From positions 1 to 8,570 of the forward strand of contig JAUUYW010000130.1 of the NCBI GenBank assembly GCA_030590265.1: a DNA stretch of 8,570 nt, given 5' to 3'. Each line of letters opens with the position of its first letter. Positions within the stretch are counted from its first letter, which is position 1. The notes under the pieces were generated by a model. It was not told the origin of the DNA, ran no database searches, and saw nothing but the letters and a program-made list of their open reading frames with translations. Source of the stretch: Candidatus Krumholzibacteriia bacterium (lineage in GTDB: Bacteria; Krumholzibacteriota; Krumholzibacteriia; LZORAL124-64-63). Positions 6,299 through 8,570 of this stretch are shown here, piece after piece. A program made the translations under genes and the position numbers.

Positions 6299-8026
6299 AT
6301 GGCTACTGTTTCCCATAATAACCGACAAAAATCCCCGATCTTTTCGGGATTCTCCCGAGCGATGCTGACCGCGGTCCTGCTGACCGTGCTTTTCAGCAGC
6401 ACTGTTCTGGCGGCTGACGATCCTGTGGCCCGGCGCCGGGAATTTTACGACAATCTGAAAATTCTGGGTGAAGCCTACGAACGCATCATCAACAACTACG
6501 TGGATGAGAAGGACCCCAAGGAAATCATGGAAGCCGGCATCAAGGGCATGCTCGATGGCCTGGATGAGCATTCCAAGTATCTGCCCCCGGTCAATTACGA
6601 AGACCTGATGATGTCCACCGAAGGCGAGTTCGGCGGCCTGGGCATCACCATCAATATTCGTGACCATTACCCCACTGTGGTTTCGCCCATTGAAGGCACA
6701 CCGGCCTATTACATGGGCATTCAGGGTGGCGATCAGATCATTGAAATCGAAGGCGAGACTACCCTCGATTTCACCAGCCGCGACGCGGTGAAAAAACTGC
6801 GGGGTCCCAAGGGCACCAAGGTGAACATCACCATCGCGAGGCCGGGCAGCGATGAGCCCATTCCTTTGACCATCGTGCGCGACATCATTCATGTGGAAAG
6901 TGTTCCTTACGCTTTCATGATGGGTGACATCGGTTATGTGAAGGTGCAAAATTTTGCCCGCACCACCCACACGGAACTGGAAGAAAAGCTGAAGGAATTG
7001 ACCGAGCAGGGCATGAAGGGTTTGATCCTGGATCTGCGCTTCAACCCCGGCGGATTGCTCTTTGCCGCCCAGGAAGTCAGCAGCCTGTTTTTGGAAGATG
7101 AACAACTGGTGGTTTTCACCAAGGGCCGTCTTCGCGATCAAAACAAAAGCTATTATGCCGCCAACCGGGGCCCGATCTTCAACAAGGTTCCGGTCATCGT
7201 CATGGTCAACGGCTCATCGGCCTCTGCCAGCGAGATTGTCGCTGCCGCCCTTCAGGATCACGATGCCGGCCTGGTTGTGGGTAAAACCAGCTTCGGCAAG
7301 GGTTCCGTGCAGACCGTATTCCGTTTGGATGAGGACGAGGCTCTCAAGCTGACCACTGCCCGCTACTACACTCCGAGCGGTCGATCCATCCACAGGAACC
7401 GCAGCCATGAAGGTGGGTTGAGTGAAGACGCCGAGACCATGGTGGATCTTGAAAATGACCCTGCCGAAGAAGAAATGGATCGTTTCGACAAGGAAAAATT
7501 CTACACCGACAGCGGCCGGGTTATTTATGGCAGTGGCGGCGTCACTCCGGATATCGAAATCGACCAGGACTTCATGTCCAACTTTGAAATGAGTGTGGAG
7601 CGCGACGGTGCCCTGTTCAGTTTTGCCGTGGAGTATGCCAACGAACACGAAGGCATCGGCGAAGACTTTCAGGTTGACGACGATACCTTTGCCCGCTTCA
7701 AATCATTCCTCGGCGAGCGCGAAAAAATTGTTGAATACCTCGAAGTTTTCGAACTCACCTACAGCGATTCTCTGGTCGATGCCAACAGCGATTACATCAA
7801 ACGGGGAATCCGTCGGGAAATGGCGCGCCGGATCAATGGTCCCACCGCCGCCTACCGAGTGGCCATCGAAGCTGATACCCAGCTTTACGAGGCGCTGGAC
7901 CTTTTCAAAGAGGCACCGACCCTGGAGGCATTGATGGAAGCTGCCGCCGAGTGGAACGAAAAACAAATGGAAGTGCTTGCTGCCGAAGAATCTGCAGCTG
8001 ATGAAGAAGAAGCTGTGTCCAACTGA
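6299..8026 (+). CDS. Exported S41 family carboxy-terminal processing peptidase with PDZ domain
   Basis: Serine protease of the CtpA/CtpB/Prc family that trims or degrades envelope proteins from their C-termini, expected in the periplasm. Of 575 residues: signal peptide (basic n-region, hydrophobic 21-37, likely cleavage after VLA at 36-38), helical N-domain (about 45-100), PDZ domain (about 104-190, starting near GEFGGLGI), then the S41 catalytic domain. The LDLRFNPGG strand and turn is at 244-252. The catalytic Ser309 in NGSSASASE, Lys334 in SFGKG and Gln338 form the Ser-Lys-Gln set of the family. The usual SGRSI...GVTPDI stretch is split by about 48 residues (366-413), which include a second similar SGRVIYG motif. 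A C-terminal helical extension of about 155 residues ends in a Glu/Ala-rich tail. The ATG at 6293 is an alternative start two codons upstream. Confidence 0.94.
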   Translation: MATVSHNNRQKSPIFSGFSRAMLTAVLLTVLFSSTVLAADDPVARRREFYDNLKILGEAYERIINNYVDEKDPKEIMEAGIKGMLDGLDEHSKYLPPVNYEDLMMSTEGEFGGLGITINIRDHYPTVVSPIEGTPAYYMGIQGGDQIIEIEGETTLDFTSRDAVKKLRGPKGTKVNITIARPGSDEPIPLTIVRDIIHVESVPYAFMMGDIGYVKVQNFARTTHTELEEKLKELTEQGMKGLILDLRFNPGGLLFAAQEVSSLFLEDEQLVVFTKGRLRDQNKSYYAANRGPIFNKVPVIVMVNGSSASASEIVAAALQDHDAGLVVGKTSFGKGSVQTVFRLDEDEALKLTTARYYTPSGRSIHRNRSHEGGLSEDAETMVDLENDPAEEEMDRFDKEKFYTDSGRVIYGSGGVTPDIEIDQDFMSNFEMSVERDGALFSFAVEYANEHEGIGEDFQVDDDTFARFKSFLGEREKIVEYLEVFELTYSDSLVDANSDYIKRGIRREMARRINGPTAAYRVAIEADTQLYEALDLFKEAPTLEALMEAAAEWNEKQMEVLAAEESAADEEEAVSN

Positions 8027-8044
8027 TCAGTCGGCTCTTTTACC

Positions 8045-8049
8045 AAGGA
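8045..8049 (+). promoter_or_regulatory. Ribosome binding site for the 3'-edge gene (AAGGA)
   Basis: AAGGA abuts an ATG at 8050 with no spacer, and is six bases before an in-frame TTG at 8056 and twelve before an ATG at 8062. The six-base spacing equals that used for the upstream protease, so TTG 8056 is favoured, though the other two remain possible. Confidence 0.45.
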
Positions 8050-8055
8050 ATGAAT

Positions 8056-8570
8056 TTGGACATGCTGGAAAAACTGCAAGGTCTGGCCCGGACCCAGAGT
8101 GAACAATCGCCTGACCAACTGGACCTGACCAATACCGATCATCTGGCCCTGGCCACCAGTTTTGCCGACGAGTTGCTGGCCGCCGGGGGGGCTCCTGCCG
8201 ACTACCTGGCTTTGGAGTCTGAACTGGTCGCCAAGAAGGACCAGGTTCCTTTGTTGGTGCATCTGGCCGCCAAACTGGCCTTATCCCGCAGTACGGTCCT
8301 TTTATGGAAGGGCCCGGCTCACCTGTCAGTTGTCTTTGCCATGTACAAAGAACACCAACGCATCCTGAGCAGCGATCAGGTGGCAGGTGGCGAAGACTTT
8401 TTGCGACGCAAAGTTCACCAGTTGAACTGGTTGTTCGCCGACCGTGAAGACTTGACTTGGGATCTTTTCGTGGTGGACGATGGCTGTCCCGAAGGCAGCG
8501 GCCGCATCGCCCAGGGGATCATTGATGAAGATGATTTGGGCGACCGGGTCCGGGTTCTTTTCCTTGCCGA
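8056..8570 (+). CDS. Putative glycosyltransferase family protein, N-terminal part, 3' end outside window
   Basis: An open frame of 171 codons runs off the window without a stop. Counted from the TTG at 8056, residues 1-87 are mainly helical and Leu/Ala-rich with no motif I recognise. From about residue 90 a Rossmann-like start appears: LSVVFAMYKEHQRIL (90-104), GGEDFLRRKVHQLNWLF (111-127) and WDLFVVDDGCPEGSG (135-149), followed by a strand RVRVLFLA. The alternation of a hydrophobic strand, a helix, then a strand ending in Val-Asp-Asp matches the nucleotide-sugar binding half of a GT-A fold (family 2-like), and I recall this DDGCPEGSG form in large uncharacterised glycosyltransferase-like proteins. 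The catalytic half is not in the window. There is no signal peptide or membrane segment. It starts 29 bases after the protease stop, so it is probably co-transcribed. Function is inferred, not shown. Confidence 0.6.
   Translation, partial: MDMLEKLQGLARTQSEQSPDQLDLTNTDHLALATSFADELLAAGGAPADYLALESELVAKKDQVPLLVHLAAKLALSRSTVLLWKGPAHLSVVFAMYKEHQRILSSDQVAGGEDFLRRKVHQLNWLFADREDLTWDLFVVDDGCPEGSGRIAQGIIDEDDLGDRVRVLFLA

Noticed and set aside
6185..7141. Long open frame on the minus strand opposite the protease gene
   Set aside because: It overlaps the clear signal peptide, PDZ and catalytic region on the other strand and has no recognisable domain.
8027..8055. Terminator or promoter between the protease and the last gene
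   Set aside because: TGATCA is a six-base palindrome and CTCTTTT follows, but the stem is too short and the two do not form a terminator; there is no room for a promoter with recognisable boxes.

Overview
The window is a tightly packed, entirely plus-strand stretch of bacterial chromosome. It holds eight protein-coding genes, two of them cut by the window edges, and one non-coding gap longer than about 30 bases (76 bases, 6223-6298). Base composition is GC-rich by eye. There are no RNA genes, mobile elements, CRISPR arrays or phage genes that I can support. The signal peptide on the S41 protease, the two-domain TrkA with TrkH, and the frequent TTG starts point to a bacterium, probably Gram-negative. 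The insertion in the protease resembles what I remember from Bacteroidota/Gemmatimonadota-type relatives, and the last gene resembles proteins I associate with deltaproteobacterial-type genomes. I cannot assign a phylum from the sequence alone.

Layout: (1) 1-537, C-terminal half of a PLP-dependent threonine aldolase. (2) 534-1880, trkA, and (3) 1877-3325, trkH, the NAD-sensing regulatory subunit and the membrane pore of a Trk/Ktr-type potassium uptake system. (4) 3355-4203, nadE, ammonia-dependent NAD synthetase. (5) 4200-4928, rsmI, a 16S rRNA 2'-O-ribose methyltransferase in an unusually short form. (6) 4928-5560, a CDP-alcohol phosphatidyltransferase for phospholipid head-group synthesis. 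(7) 5557-6222, tmk, thymidylate kinase. After the 76-base gap come (8) 6299-8026, an exported S41 carboxy-terminal processing protease with a PDZ domain, and (9) after another 29 bases, the N-terminal part of a putative glycosyltransferase running off the window at 8570. (Numbers 1-9 count trkA and trkH separately; 1 and 9 are partial.)

Genes 1-7 read as one transcription unit. Most neighbours overlap by four bases in a stop/start NTGA arrangement, and three of these overlaps are TTGA with TTG as the start codon. This suggests translational coupling. The functions are mostly housekeeping: amino acid metabolism, K+ uptake, NAD synthesis, ribosome modification, phospholipid and dTTP synthesis. 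One link is biochemically sensible: TrkA-type RCK domains bind NAD(H), and nadE follows trkH directly. The protease and the last gene may form a second unit, but no convincing promoter or terminator is visible in the gap.

I looked for an undescribed system and did not find one that the sequence supports. The points worth a second look are the TTGA coupling pattern, the degenerate second nucleotide-binding motif in TrkA, the shortened RsmI with an altered conserved loop, the insertion and long acidic tail of the protease, and the edge-truncated glycosyltransferase-like gene.
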